Source: an uncultured Eubacteriales bacterium (GTDB taxonomy: Bacteria > Bacillota > Clostridia > Christensenellales > CAG-314). From it: a stretch of 64,000 bases of DNA. Every line of letters begins with the position of its first letter. Position 1 is the stretch's first letter. The translations under genes were made by a program, and so were the position numbers. Shown in pieces: positions 15,663 to 26,800 of this stretch. The DNA lies in contig UQVY01000010.1 in the NCBI GenBank assembly GCA_900544545.1, forward strand, positions 7,732-71,731, read 5' to 3'. The notes beneath the pieces are model-generated. The model had not been told where the DNA came from and searched no databases. It saw only the letters and a list, made by a program, of their open reading frames with translations.

Positions 15663-16685
15663 TTACATAAGAACGCTTTTAAGTCTGTTCTTTACGAATT
15701 CCGCCCGGAAAATCATAAGCTCTTTCTCGGTCATATCCCTGTCCGTCATCATAAGAAGCGGCGCGTCGCGCGATTCGTCGGGAAGCTTATCGAAGCCTCT
15801 TAAATCCGCGACCGATACGAATCCGAGAGCAATACCGAGCTTAACGTAACAGAATCTCTTTATGAATTCGTCCTCGGACATCATATAAGCGAATTTCATA
15901 ACCCCGAGACTTCTCATAACGGTATCTTTAAGCTCCGCGACCGAACCTTTGAGCAGCTCCGTTCTTGCGTTCTCCTCGGCGATAACGAGAGTATCCACCG
16001 CGTCCTCAACGTCGGAAATAATCTCCTTTTCGGTCTTTCCTATGGAAATCCTGTTGCTTACCTGATACATAAAACCGACGGTTTCGGAGCCTTCTCCGTA
16101 AGTCCCTCTCATCTCGAAGCCTCTGCTTCCGAGCAGCTTTGCGTTTTCGTCTATATAGCCCATAATCGTAAGCGCGGGAAGAAAAAGCATTGCGGACGCT
16201 CTCATACCCGTACCTATATTCGTAAGACAGGAGGTAACGAATCCGTAACGGCGATCGTAGGCAATATTGAGATTCCCGATAAGAACGTCGTCGATTACGT
16301 TGAGCTTTTCGTACGCCTCCGAAAGCCTCATTCCTTCGAGAATACATTGAAGACGAAGGTGATCCTCTTCGTTGACCATAACGGAAAGTCCTTCCTCTTC
16401 GTTCATAATAACCGCTCCGGCAACTTTATTCCTCACAAGCGCGCTGCTTATGAAATGCCTGTCGGTGAGAGCGCGGCAATAAAGATCGGATATCCCGCTC
16501 ATATACATAAGCTCGAATTCTCCGACCTCGGAAACGACTTCGTAAACCCTTTCGGCGAATCTCTTTCCTTCTCCGCCGGAAACCTCGTTCATATAATTCG
16601 GACTGACAAGTCCTTCCACGTTCCTCGCAAGCCTTATCCTCGTGCTGATAACTATATCGTTTTTTAATACGGATGACGATGCCAT
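15663..16685 (-). CDS. mcsB: Protein arginine kinase McsB
   Basis: This 340-aa phosphagen-kinase-fold enzyme phosphorylates arginines on proteins, marking them for ClpCP. Motifs are DIVISTRIRLARN (ATP-binding arginines), VNEEDHLRLQ with the catalytic acidic residues, GFVTSCLTNIGTGMRASAML (the Cys and nucleotide-loop region) and RGTYGEGSE. Length matches Bacillus McsB. It follows mcsA by 24 bp. The usual partners ctsR and clpC are not in the window, so the mcsAB pair is detached from the classical ctsR-mcsA-mcsB-clpC order here. Confidence 0.95.
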   Translation of the reverse strand: MASSSVLKNDIVISTRIRLARNVEGLVSPNYMNEVSGGEGKRFAERVYEVVSEVGEFELMYMSGISDLYCRALTDRHFISSALVRNKVAGAVIMNEEEGLSVMVNEEDHLRLQCILEGMRLSEAYEKLNVIDDVLIGNLNIAYDRRYGFVTSCLTNIGTGMRASAMLFLPALTIMGYIDENAKLLGSRGFEMRGTYGEGSETVGFMYQVSNRISIGKTEKEIISDVEDAVDTLVIAEENARTELLKGSVAELKDTVMRSLGVMKFAYMMSEDEFIKRFCYVKLGIALGFVSVADLRGFDKLPDESRDAPLLMMTDRDMTEKELMIFRAEFVKNRLKSVLM

Positions 16686-16709
16686 ATAATCCTTTCCCTC
16701 TCGATAATC

Positions 16710-17153
16710 TTAAAGTCCGTTTCTTTCCCGGAAGCTTCTGAGCTGAAGCCTGAGCTGTTCCGACAAATACCCGTTGCCGCTCTCAGCCGCTTCGCCGCAT
16801 TCTTTTTCAAGAGCCGCCGCGTACGCTTCTTTGTCTTCGACGAGAACGTCGTCTATGCTCTTACCCGTATGTACGGACGCGCCCTGAGTCTTGTTGAGAA
16901 TGAAATCGATTTTAGGTCTGAAACTGCCGTGCCTGACGCACTGAACGCAGCCGAGATACATCGACTCTTCGATATCGCTCCACTTCTTTCCGCATACGGG
17001 ACATTTCAGAGACTGATCTCCTCCCTGCGCGGCGTTTTCGATTTTATGTTCGTCGTAGCATTGCTTGCAATAATAGCGAATGGAAGGATTTCCCTTATAA
17101 TCCGTCATGACCTTTACGGTCGCTTCACGTTTTCCGCATTTGTAACAAAGCAT
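16710..17153 (-). CDS. mcsA: McsA zinc-binding activator of McsB
   Basis: This 147-aa protein carries four CxxC pairs (MLCYKCG, YYCKQCYD, CPVCGKKW, GCVQCVRHG) arranged as two zinc sites, followed by a C-terminal helical region (residues 105-147) similar to UVR-like segments. McsA activates the arginine kinase McsB and helps metal and heat stress responses in Bacillus. The ATG at 17153 is chosen because the conserved CYKC begins directly after it and AAAGGGG lies upstream. Confidence 0.92.
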   Translation of the reverse strand: MLCYKCGKREATVKVMTDYKGNPSIRYYCKQCYDEHKIENAAQGGDQSLKCPVCGKKWSDIEESMYLGCVQCVRHGSFRPKIDFILNKTQGASVHTGKSIDDVLVEDKEAYAAALEKECGEAAESGNGYLSEQLRLQLRSFRERNGL

Positions 17154-17225
17154 TTTTTCCCCTTTTATCCAAATCACGGGAATCCGCAACAACGAATCCC
17201 CGCGATCGATCGTACGTATTGAGTT

Positions 17226-18182
17226 TTATTCGTAGAGCTTGCTGACCGAAAGATCGGAATAAGCTCTTTCTATTGCCTCGGCAAAGATATCCGCAACCGT
17301 AACGACGGTGTATTTGTCGGTAAGCTTGCCTTCGGGCTGCTGAACGGTATCGAGAATGATGACCTTGTCGATTGCGCTGTTCTCGATTCTTTCGATTGCC
17401 GGACCGGAGAGAATTCCGTGAGAGCAGCAGGCGACTACTCTCTTCGCGCCCTTATCCACGAGGGCTTTCGCGCCCTGAGTTATCGTACCCGCGGTATCGA
17501 TCATATCGTCGATCATAAGACATTCCTTGCCTTCGACTTCGCCGACTATGTTCATAACCTCCATAACGTTCGCTCTGGGACGTCTTTTATCGATAATCGC
17601 GAGAGGAGCGTCGAGCGCAGCCGCAAGTTTACGCGTTCTCGCAACGCTTCCGACGTCGGGCGAAACGACTACGAGGTTATCGGTATCGATTTTCTGCTGT
17701 TTAAGGTACTGGCAAAGCACCGGCATTCCGAGGAGATTATCCACGGGAATATTGAAGAAACCCTGAATCTGTACCGCGTGAAGATCCATCGTAAGGACTC
17801 TGTCCACGCCGGCTCTTTCGATAAGCTCGGCAACAAGCTTCGCCGATATGGGATCGCGGGCGTGCGCTTTTCTGTCCTGACGGGCATACCCGAAATACGG
17901 CATAACCGCCGTAATTCTGTCCGCAGACGCTCTCTTCAAAGCGTCTACGATGATAAGCAGCTCCATAAGACTGTCGTTGACGGGCGTCGAAGTGGACTGG
18001 ATAACATAGGTGTCGCAGCCTCTTACCGACTCTTTGATATTGACCATTATCTCACCGTCGGAAAACTTGCCGCAATCCATCTGTCCCAGTCCCATATGAA
18101 GTTTTTCCGCAATTTTTTCTGCAAGGACTCTGTTGGAGTTGCCCGCAAATACCTTTACCGTACCGTGTGTTCTGTTTAACAT
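17226..18182 (-). CDS. prs: Ribose-phosphate pyrophosphokinase
   Basis: This 318-aa class I PRPP synthase makes PRPP from ribose 5-phosphate and ATP. Motifs are the flexible-loop and ATP region YFGYARQDRKAHARDPISAK, LTMDLHAVQIQGFF, VSPDVGSVARTRKLA and the PRPP-binding CLMIDDMIDTAGTITQGA. Length is normal. The ATG at 18182 follows AGGAGAGAATT, and a good promoter lies 66 bp further up. It leads the run of minus-strand genes but is separated from mcsA by 72 bp. Confidence 0.96.
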   Translation of the reverse strand: MLNRTHGTVKVFAGNSNRVLAEKIAEKLHMGLGQMDCGKFSDGEIMVNIKESVRGCDTYVIQSTSTPVNDSLMELLIIVDALKRASADRITAVMPYFGYARQDRKAHARDPISAKLVAELIERAGVDRVLTMDLHAVQIQGFFNIPVDNLLGMPVLCQYLKQQKIDTDNLVVVSPDVGSVARTRKLAAALDAPLAIIDKRRPRANVMEVMNIVGEVEGKECLMIDDMIDTAGTITQGAKALVDKGAKRVVACCSHGILSGPAIERIENSAIDKVIILDTVQQPEGKLTDKYTVVTVADIFAEAIERAYSDLSVSKLYE

Positions 18183-18247
18183 AATTCTCTCCTGTCTGTT
18201 ATGCAAAATCGTAATCCGGCAATCGCCGCGCATTGCACTTCTATTTT

Positions 18248-18276
18248 ATTCTATACTTTATTTTCGGGCTTGTCAA
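18248..18276 (-). promoter_or_regulatory. Promoter of prs
   Basis: On the minus strand TTGACA (18271-18276) and TAGAAT (18248-18253) are spaced by 17 bp, with about 60 nt of leader before the prs start. Confidence 0.65.
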
Positions 18277-18470
18277 ATCAAATTCGGGCAATATCGACAC
18301 GGCTTTTTGTCGTGCGTTAATGAGTTATATCAAATACCGCGGCTCACCCGGAATTTATCCGCGCGGAAAATTCTGGCAATCTTCTCTCTTGTCCGCCACG
18401 AATAAAAAACTTCCGTCGGAACAGAATAACTGTGAAAACGAAAAGCGTTTTCATTTTAAGGAGGTTAACT

Positions 18471-18614
18471 ATGAGCAATTATATTCATACCGGCGAAAAG
18501 CCCGGCAACGGAAAGTATGTCTGCACCAACTGCGGAACCGATATCAGACTCGGCTCCGGCGACAAGATGCCGCCCTGCCCCAAGTGCAGCAACACTACCT
18601 TCCGCGAAGAATAA
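18471..18614 (+). CDS. Small zinc-ribbon protein
   Basis: This 47-aa protein has two zinc knuckles, YVCTNCG and PPCPKCSNTTF, in a rubredoxin-like zinc-ribbon arrangement. The start at 18471 has a near-perfect AAGGAGG 8 nt upstream; the longer in-frame start at 18432 has none. It stands alone between divergent prs and a terminator-like hairpin, with no catalytic domain. Such mini zinc ribbons often accompany redox or stress proteins, but its partner is not visible here. Confidence 0.8.
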   Translation: MSNYIHTGEKPGNGKYVCTNCGTDIRLGSGDKMPPCPKCSNTTFREE

Positions 18615-18624
18615 CCGGATAATA

Positions 18625-18708
18625 AAAAAAGCTCCGTACCCGACGCGTATCCGAAAACCCGACGATAAAGTTAAGTTTTTTAGATAGGTTCCGAATCCGG
18701 AGCTTTTT
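18625..18708 (+). terminator. Terminator-like long-loop hairpin after the zinc-ribbon gene
   Basis: AAAAAAGCTCCG (18625-18636) pairs with CGGAGCTTTTT (18698-18708). The loop of about 60 nt makes it weaker than a standard intrinsic terminator. Confidence 0.5.
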
Positions 18709-18724
18709 CTGTCAATCGAAATCC

Positions 18725-18753
18725 TTGATTTTTCCGAAAAAAAGTGGTACAAT
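18725..18753 (+). promoter_or_regulatory. Promoter of the queT riboswitch transcript
   Basis: TTGATT (18725-18730) and TACAAT (18748-18753) are spaced by 17 bp. The predicted start is immediately upstream of the riboswitch. Confidence 0.65.
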
Positions 18754-18756
18754 TCC

Positions 18757-18830
18757 CGAGTCGGTGCTAGGTAACCCGACCGCAAGCCGCGCTTTCGCAA
18801 TCCATATCGGCTTCGGAACAAAACTAGGAG
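18757..18830 (+). promoter_or_regulatory. preQ1 riboswitch (class I/III-like pseudoknot) controlling queT
   Basis: GTCGG and CCGAC form stem P1 around a loop containing TGCTAGGTAAC. Downstream, an A-rich strand ending AAAACTAGGAG can pair its CTAG with the loop to form the H-type pseudoknot of preQ1 riboswitches. Between them is an extra hairpin with arms AAGCCG and CGGCTT, absent from minimal class I aptamers and reminiscent of class III. The Shine-Dalgarno AGGAG is the end of the pseudoknot strand, so ligand binding should block translation of the queuosine-precursor transporter that follows. Confidence 0.75.
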
Positions 18831-18836
18831 ATACTT

Positions 18837-19310
18837 ATGAAAAACAATTTAGTGAAATCCGCCGCGATTAACGGCGTGGTTGCCGCGCTTTATTTCGTAC
18901 TTACTTATTTTCTTCAACCGATAGCCTTCTCGCCCGTGTTTCAGGTTAGGCTCGGGGAAGCTCTCACTCTTCTTCCTTTCGTTTTCGGAAACTCGTATAT
19001 CGGTCTCGCAGCAGGCTGTTTTCTCGCAAATCTGAGTTCTCCGTTCGGAATAATCGACGCTCTTTTAGGAAGTTCGGTCACTTTAATCGCCGGATTCCTT
19101 ACTTCGCGCATAAAGAACGTATGGCTCGCGCCTCTCCCGCCGGTGCTTTTAAACGCTTTCCTGCTCCCTCTCGTATGGAAACTCTGCGGCAGCGACGTGA
19201 TCTACGTGGAAAGCATGCTTTCTCTTCTTCTGACTCAGGGAGTAACCGTTTACGCCATAGGAATTCCCATCGTTACCGTAATCGGAAATTACAGGAAAAA
19301 GAACGGATAG
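18837..19310 (+). CDS. queT: Queuosine precursor ECF transporter substrate-binding protein QueT
   Basis: This 157-aa membrane protein has about five to six helices and matches the QueT family: FQVRLGEALTLLPFVFG in the first third, then AAGCFLANLSSPFGIID and LLGSSVTLIAGFLTSR. QueT is the S component of an energy-coupling-factor transporter that takes up preQ1 or a related queuosine precursor; the shared ECF module must be encoded elsewhere. The preceding preQ1-type riboswitch supports the assignment. A terminator follows directly, so the gene is monocistronic. Confidence 0.92.
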   Translation: MKNNLVKSAAINGVVAALYFVLTYFLQPIAFSPVFQVRLGEALTLLPFVFGNSYIGLAAGCFLANLSSPFGIIDALLGSSVTLIAGFLTSRIKNVWLAPLPPVLLNAFLLPLVWKLCGSDVIYVESMLSLLLTQGVTVYAIGIPIVTVIGNYRKKNG

Positions 19311-19321
19311 AAATTACGGAA

Positions 19322-19349
19322 AAAGACTCGTCGTAAAAAACGAGTCTTT
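19322..19349 (+). terminator. Intrinsic terminator of queT
   Basis: AAAGACTCG (19322-19330) pairs with CGAGTCTTT (19341-19349) a few bases after the queT stop codon. Confidence 0.75.
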
Positions 19350-19419
19350 CAAGCCGTTCGTTTTTATTTACCCGTCGTGAAAATCATCGAATCCGAGGCT
19401 GTATGCGGCCGATTGCGTT

Positions 19420-20508
19420 TTACTTGACGGTAAGATTTCCCGAAACGGTACTGACTTTTGCCGAGCATTTTCCGTTGCCTACGATTTTCACGTCGTTCCT
19501 ATGCTCGACGGGACTCCTGGATCTGAATACGCCCGAACAGGAATCGAATTCGATTTCCGCGCCCTCTTCGCTCGTGAATTTAAGGCTGACGTCGCCGCTC
19601 GTGGAATCCGCCGAAAGCTTTTCACAATCCCTTATTTCCAGCTCTATCTCGCCGCTCGTGGAATTTACCTCGACATATTCCGAAGAAACGTCTTTAATCC
19701 TCGCGTCGCCCGAAGTCGAATCGAAGGTTATCTTGTCGCTTACTTCGGCTTTTTCGATGTTTATATCGCCGCTGACTGACTCTCCGCGGAAAACGTCGGA
19801 TTTAAGTCTTTCTATATTTACATCGCCGGAAACGGTTCCCGTAACGACGTTCTCGTCGGAGCGTATGCTTTCCGCGAATATATCTCCGCTCGTCGTCGAG
19901 ATTTTAAGACTTTCGCACGCAACCGCCCGAATTTCGACGTCGCCGGAAGCTGTCACTATTCCGACGTTCTCGTCGGAGCGTATGCTTTCCGCGAATATAT
20001 CGCCGCTCGACGAATCAATCGTTACGCTCTCGCGGGAAAACGTATCTCCCAGCTCCACGCCTCCCGATATCGTTTTTACGGTCATTCCGTTGCAGGTTAT
20101 GTCGTCGCAATCGAAAGACGCGCTTACCGTTTCGACCTCTACTGCCGCACCCTCGGGAATCTCCAGTTCAAGGTCTTTTTCGAGATTGTATACGTTGACT
20201 CCGGAAGCCGCGAAATGAATGTTCAGAACGTCGCCCCTGAGAAGAGAATGCACTCTGTATATATCGTCGTCGGCTCCCGAGATTTTCTCTTTTATACGGA
20301 TAACTCCGTCGTCGCTTACCGATAACTTTACTTTTCCCGCTACCCAGTCGACTATTACCTTTTCGAGGTCGTTTCCGTCGTATTCGGTATTGCCGATCAG
20401 ATAATCTTCCTCGTCGGGATAGGTCTTACACGTGAGAAAGGATACCGCCTTCCCTATTTTTTCCTTCAAACCGGAAATAACTATACTTATTTTCTTTTTG
20501 CCGTCCAT
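19420..20508 (-). CDS. DUF4097-type beta-helix protein (cytoplasmic form)
   Basis: This 362-aa protein has no signal peptide. From about residue 120 onward it is a chain of short repeats with the signature TSGDV/SSGDI/VSGDV, typical of DUF4097 putative adhesins, predicted to form a right-handed beta-helix. Two adjacent units share SGDIFAESIRSDENV and are identical over 40 bp at DNA level (19845-19884 and 19962-20001), a recent duplication. The N-terminal 100 residues are unrelated to the repeats. DUF4097 proteins often sit beside membrane stress regulators, but none is adjacent here. The ATG at 20508 follows AAGGAG. A lipoprotein paralogue lies at 56550-57539. Confidence 0.75.
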   Translation of the reverse strand: MDGKKKISIVISGLKEKIGKAVSFLTCKTYPDEEDYLIGNTEYDGNDLEKVIVDWVAGKVKLSVSDDGVIRIKEKISGADDDIYRVHSLLRGDVLNIHFAASGVNVYNLEKDLELEIPEGAAVEVETVSASFDCDDITCNGMTVKTISGGVELGDTFSRESVTIDSSSGDIFAESIRSDENVGIVTASGDVEIRAVACESLKISTTSGDIFAESIRSDENVVTGTVSGDVNIERLKSDVFRGESVSGDINIEKAEVSDKITFDSTSGDARIKDVSSEYVEVNSTSGEIELEIRDCEKLSADSTSGDVSLKFTSEEGAEIEFDSCSGVFRSRSPVEHRNDVKIVGNGKCSAKVSTVSGNLTVK

Positions 20509-20857
20509 TATAGTTCTCCTTATCAAAACTTGTCGTTATTCGGACTTTTAGCCCTTGGTATACGGGCATTTCGTCCCTTTGCCTATAAAGACGAAGAGTT
20601 TTTTGTTTCCGTCCGAAAATCTTCGGATTATTGCGACGAATATTTCGGTAAATTCAAGTCTTTTATGATAATTGCAGGCAAAAATCGGATAAGACTCGTT
20701 TTTTACAAATCGTTTCTATGAAAAAGGCCTCCCGAGGGAAGCCTTTTTTGTCGGAAGCGACTCGATCGATTCGCCGAATCCGAATCGTTATTATCGTCGG
20801 AATCAACCCGTTCAATCGCACGGAAGCGACTCCGACTGCTTTTAAATCAACGGAAAC
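20509..20857. other. Intergenic region with a minus-strand terminator
   Basis: These 349 bp hold a terminator at 20725-20750 (stem AAGGC..GCCTT with T runs on both sides) that ends the subtilase-LRR transcript arriving from the right. No convincing promoter for the DUF4097 gene and no further gene were seen; the short plus-strand frame at 20530-20721 lacks a ribosome binding site. Confidence 0.5.
20725..20750 (-). terminator. Terminator of the first subtilase-LRR gene
   Basis: On the minus strand a hairpin reading AAGGCTTCCCTCGGGAGGCC is followed by a T run, about 110 bp downstream of the stop codon. Confidence 0.65.
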
Positions 20858-23800
20858 TTAGTTCGCAAAGAAAATCTCTTTAAAATAGAGTCTCCAGATT
20901 ATCGTTCCGTAACTCTCGTCGTCGGGCGCGTAGACCTTTACGTCGAGAGGATTCCCGGAATAGAGTTTGCGGACGAAGTTAGCGTAAGGATAACGGGTTT
21001 CTTCGTCGTAATCGCCGTAAAGAACGGGAGCTTTCTCCGACTTAAAGACGATTTCTCCGAGGTTATCGCAGCCGTAGAACGCATTCGCGCCTATGGCTTC
21101 GAGAGTCGAAGGAAGAACGAGCTTTCTGATTTCGTTATTGCCGCGGAATGCGTCCTTCGCTATGAATCTGACGCCCTCTTCGATTTCTATCGTTTCCTCT
21201 CCGTGAGAAGCGTAGCTGTAAATAACGCTTCCGTCTTTGCTCGTAATCGTACCGTATTCGTCACAGGCAAAGAAAGCGTTGTTACTTCCGATAACGAATT
21301 CTTCGATATCGTCTCCGCTGAATACGGAAATGAAATCGAACAGACCCGCGTCGTCGTCTATAACTACTTTGACGAGATTCGGGCAATCCGCAAACGCGTA
21401 AAGACCTATTCTCTCCTGCGCTCCGGTAAGAACTACTTCGCAGATTGCTGTTCCCCGGAACGCGCTTTCACCGATATATCCGACCTCGGAATAATCGATA
21501 TCCCTGAAATCGGCTGCGTTTGCGAACGCGTAATCGCCGATATATACGAGATTGTCCGCGTCGTCTACGGATATTACGGACGAATAAGCGAATGCCGACG
21601 GACAGATCGCCTCGACGGTTTCAGCCTTGACGTGTTTAAGGTTTTTGGCGTAAGCGAAGGCATTTTCGTCGATGACAGCGGTTCCGTTGAGAACGCCGTA
21701 ATCGGAAGCTTCGTTGCCCGCGGGATAAAGCACGAGAGTCGAAAGATCGTAAGAGTAAACTACGCCTTCGACCGAACGATATACGGCGTTGCTTTCGGGA
21801 ATGTTATATTCCCTGATACCCGTACAGCCTTCGAATACGTTGCCGAGATCGATACTCGAAATTCCTTCGGGAATATCGGCGTATTCCATCGAAATACAGT
21901 TCTTGAAGGCGTTGTCGCCGATATACCAGACCGAGGACGGAATTCTCGCGTTGAGAGCGTAACAATTCGTGAAAGCGTTGTCGCCTATCATCGAAAGACC
22001 TTCCTTGAGTTCGAATTCCTCGAGTTCGTAACAGTTTTCGAAAGACGACGACGCAATCGTCGTGAATACGGAATCGGTTACGATTTCTTTGAGGTTGTAG
22101 CAGTTGATAAACGTTCCGTAGAGAGTAATTCCCGTTACGTTCGCGCCCATATAAACTCTTTCGAGGGATTCGCAGTTTCTGAAAGCCATATAGCTTACTT
22201 CGGTGACGAAATCGGGAATCCTGATTTCTTTAAGAGACTTGCAGTTGTCGAAGTCGCCGCTGATAACCGTTCCGCTTCCCCAGCTTTCAAGACCTTCGTT
22301 GAAATTGAATTCGACGAGATCCGCGCAGTTTGCGAAAGCTCCGTTCTTTACGCTTACGACGGATTCGGGAAGAGTAAAGCTCGTCAGACCGGTATAAGCG
22401 AAGGCTTTTCTGCCGATGGTTTCGACGTCGCCTTTAAATTCCACCGAAGCAAGATTCGTGAAGCCGTTAGCGAAGTTAAGCGGAATATCCGTAAACTTGG
22501 CGGGAACGATTATGCCTTTAAGCAGAGGCATAGTGTTCTTCACACTGAAGAAATTGGTCATAGCCGTCATAAAGGACACTCTGTTCGTGCATTCGTCCTC
22601 GCCGAAGCTCATAATTACCGTGAACGCAGAACAATAGTACGGGCCGATACCTAATCTCGGGCATTTCTCGATCGTTTCGGGGATTTCGAAAATTCCGTCG
22701 TAATCGAAGTTGCCGGGCTTATACATTTCGGTTCTGCCTATGTTATAGAGCATTCCGGTTTCTTTATCGTAATCGAGAGAGGTATTGCCTTCGGAAGCTT
22801 CGAAGTGAAGCAGCGACGGACAATCCTGAAAAGCGTACTCTCCTACATAACCGAGAGAACCTTCGAATACGACTTTTTCAAGCTTTTCGCAGCCGTTGAA
22901 CGCATATCCGTAGAATCCGCCTACATCCTTATGGAAAACGACTTCCTTCAAAGCTCTCATTCCGCAGGCAACGTCGTCGAGAGAGCCGTTCGGATAACCG
23001 AAATCGTCCGCCTGTCCGAAGAAGGTTTCCGTTCCGAAATAACCGACGGTTCCGAAGAATTCAAGCTTCTGAAGCTCGGAATTGTCCGAGAAGGTATATC
23101 CGGAGACGGTTCCGATATTGCCATTAACGACGATTTCGGAAAGCTTCTGACAACCTACGAACTGATTGACGAGCGTATCGATATCGCCTTCGATAACCGC
23201 CTTTCTAAGACTCGGATTGCAGCTGAACGCATATTCGTCGAGAGTAATATCCGCATTTGCGGGGATAACTATTTCGGTTATTCCAGAATACTGGAAAGCC
23301 TTCGAGCCGATATTCGTTACGGCAGTGTCGCCGAGATTGATTTTACCCATCGAAAGCGTCGCAAGGAAGGCTTCGTTTCCTATCGTTTCGAGAGTAGAGG
23401 GAAGAACGACCCGTTCAATTCCGGTCGCATAATAGAATGCACTGGCTCCTATGGATTTAAGACCTTCGGGAAGAATAACTTTTGTTATGCTCCTGTTGTT
23501 TTTGAAAACGCCTTCACCGATAGCCGTAACTCCTTCGGGAATCACGACTTCGCCGCCCTGACCGTTATAAGCGGTAAGAACGCCGTCTTCGATTACGAAT
23601 TCGCTTTCTTCGGAATTAACCGTATAATCTCCCGATTTACTTACGCTGAATATACTCGTGGAAATTGCGGCTTTTCCGTCCTCGGAAAGCATTTCCGCAT
23701 TATTTTCGGTTTCGCCCTCAAGACCGAGGTCGATATTGTAAGCAACGGAGTTGAAGGCATAATCGATAAAGCCTATCGCAAACCTTCCGCCGTCAAGCTT

Positions 23801-26800
23801 CGATACGTATTCCGTAATATCCACGGTGATTTCGTTGGTCTGTCCCTTTACGAAATCGCTTACGGGAATCGCGTAATCGTATACGGAGGTGTAATTTCCT
23901 TCCTCGTCATACGTAAGAAGCGAATAACACATAAGATAATGGTTGTCGTAAACCTTCATCACGAGTTTCGTTCCGCCGTCTTCTGTAACGACTTCGACGT
24001 CTTCGAGAGTCGGAGCTTCGAAATCGATGAATACGGGGAATTCCATTATCTGAGTTTCCGCTCCGATTGCGTAACTCGTAACTTCGTAACGCGCGACAAG
24101 ACTTTGGTTATTGGAGAAGCCGAAATCTTTGACGGCAACCTTCTGCTGAGCTTCGAGTACGGAAAGACTTCCCGAATCGCTGACGTAGGCTTTTCTGAAA
24201 CCTTCGTCCTCGACTACGTAATATTCGACTCCGGTTATAGCGTCGCAAAGAGAGATTTTAAGGGTTCTCATCGCTCTCAACGCACTGACAACGAAAGTAT
24301 CGATTTTTCCGTCGTAGGAAAGAGCAATCTTATCCGCGGAAGTTTCCGGAGCCTTATAGCCGGCGGGAACCACGTAGAAATCGTATCCGCCAAGAGTGTA
24401 CTGAACGTCCGTGTCGAAAAGACCGTTATTGACAACTCTCGAACCGAGAAGAGCGTTACCCGTAAGAGCGACCGAATCTTTTTCGTAAACGCTTCCGTCA
24501 AGAACTCTGGGTTCGTCCCAGTTTCCGTAATAGGAAAGGAAGGGAATCGAAAGGTCTACGTCGTTTACGGATTCGAGCGTGACGAAACCTTCGACGTAAA
24601 TGCCGTTTTCGAAATTGTCGTCCATATAAGCCTTGTCTTCGTCGGAAAGAACGACTACTATCCTGACGGACGCGGTTTCGCCGGCGGCTACCGTTATAAC
24701 TCCGTCGTCGAAAGAACCGTTTCCGACGGAAACGCTATATTCGTATCCGTCGAAAAGATAAGCCTTGCAGGCTATCGTACCGACAATCTCGTCTACGGAT
24801 TCGGTGAATACGCTGAGATCGATATTATAGGAAAGGTCTTCCTCGCAATCGTTGACTACGTTGAAACGAAGCGTATAAACGCCCTCCCTTTCCTTGTCGT
24901 CGCCGAGATTGAGTCTTACTCTGTCGGTTCCGGTAACTTCGAGATATCCTCTCGCGGTCGTTGCGGAAGATATATTGACCATACCGGCGCCCTGTTTTCT
25001 CGGAGTATAAGGCACTCCGTCGATATCGGTGAGTATATCCGCGGTGGACATCGTAAGCTTCCATACTCTGTCCGTAACCTCGCGGGCCGTAAATTCCGGA
25101 TGAAGCGTTCTGACGTACTGACGGACGACCGCTGTCGCTCCAGCCATATTGGGCGAAGCCATACTCGTTCCGCTTGCGTAAGCATAACCGTTACCGTAAT
25201 CCCAACCCGTTTCGTCGTAATAAGTCAAAGGTACGGAGGAATATATATCTCCGCCGGGAGCCGTTATATCCACGCCCATCTGAAGGTCGGGAAGAGGACC
25301 TATCGCGGAGAAGTCGGATATTTCGATATAACCGTAATCGAGACCGAATTCCATTACGGCGGTATCGGCACTTCCGAGAATCTCGGCGTAATCTATGGTT
25401 ACCGTACAGGTGGGAATTGCAAGCTCCGTAACCTGAGCGTTGATGAATCCCGTCTGATTATTGAGGATAACGCAGGCAACCGCTCCCTTTCCGGCAGCTG
25501 TTTTCTGCTTTTCGGTGAAGGAAATCTCGCCTCTCGTAACGACGGCTATCTTTCCGTTTACGTCAAGACCTTCGTAATCCGATTCGCTGCCCGTACCGGG
25601 AACGATAACGAATTCCGCACGGTCGTTTTCAAGAACGTCGCAGAGAGTCGCCGCAAAAGGATACTGACTTCCGTCTTCTCTGACGGCAGGTCTGTAACCG
25701 ACCTTGACTCCGTCGACAACGAAGTAATATTCTCCGCCGCCGTAACAGCTCGCGACCGTAAGCGACTGGGAATAAGAAGAAGGAGAAGCTATGACGCCGT
25801 TATCCGGATCGGTCGGAATATTGCCCGCTCCGCCGTTTGCGTAAACGCTGCTGCTGCCGTCGTTGCCGGCGGAAACGCAGAGATTGATTCCCATCATTTC
25901 GATGAGATCGTAAACCGCGTTAAGGACGTCGTATCCGTCGCCGATTTCTTCGGGAAGACCCGCGCCCGAACCCAAACTCATATTGATGACGTCTACTCCG
26001 AGAGCCGCGGCGTCACAGAGGGCTGCAAGAATATCGGTGGTATAAGCGGAACCGACATAGTCGCCGAATACCTTCATAACCGCTATCTGAGCCTTGGGAG
26101 CGGCACCCGTTATTTCTCCGCCGTCGCCCGCGGCGATACCGGCAACGTGCGTACCGTGATAGCCGCCGTAATAATTAACGTCCCATTCGTCGCCGATAAT
26201 AGTCGTGTCTTTATCCGCATAATCGAAGCCGAAAGGAACTTTGGCATTGTAATAAAGGCTGTCGCGATAATAATCGAGACCGAGACTTTCGTTTATGTAA
26301 AGGCTGTCGAAAATCTCCGCGACATAATCCGCGTCGAACTTAGCGACTTCGGGATAAGTATTGAACGCGGGATGATCGGTATCGAGACCGGTATCTATAA
26401 TAGCGATAACCGTACCTTCTCCGTTATAAGCCGAATCGTTGTTTAAAATACCGCCTCTGCTTATATTGCCGATAACGTCCGTTACGGTCGTCTCGGGAAG
26501 AGCGTAAGAGTCGGATACCGCAACGTTCTTAACGTAAGGGAATCCCTTGACCGTTTCGAGATCGGCAGCCTTAATAGTTGCGGAAAAACCGTTGAGAAGC
26601 GTAGTATAGCCGTATTTGAATCCGGCTTCCACCTTGCCTTCGAAACACTCCTTGACGAGAGTCTGAAGCTCGAGTTTTTCCGAAACGGAGCGTCTGCCCG
26701 CATCCGACACGATATACTCGGAAAGAGAGCCGAATCCGGCTTTTACGAATTCGTCGGCAAGCGACGAACCTTCAAGCTCGACGATCACGCGGATTTCCGT

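Noticed and set aside
22805..26446. Open frame of 1213 codons on the plus strand, opposite subtilase-LRR 1
   Set aside because: Same codon-bias effect; the translation is low-complexity and has no domain or start signal.
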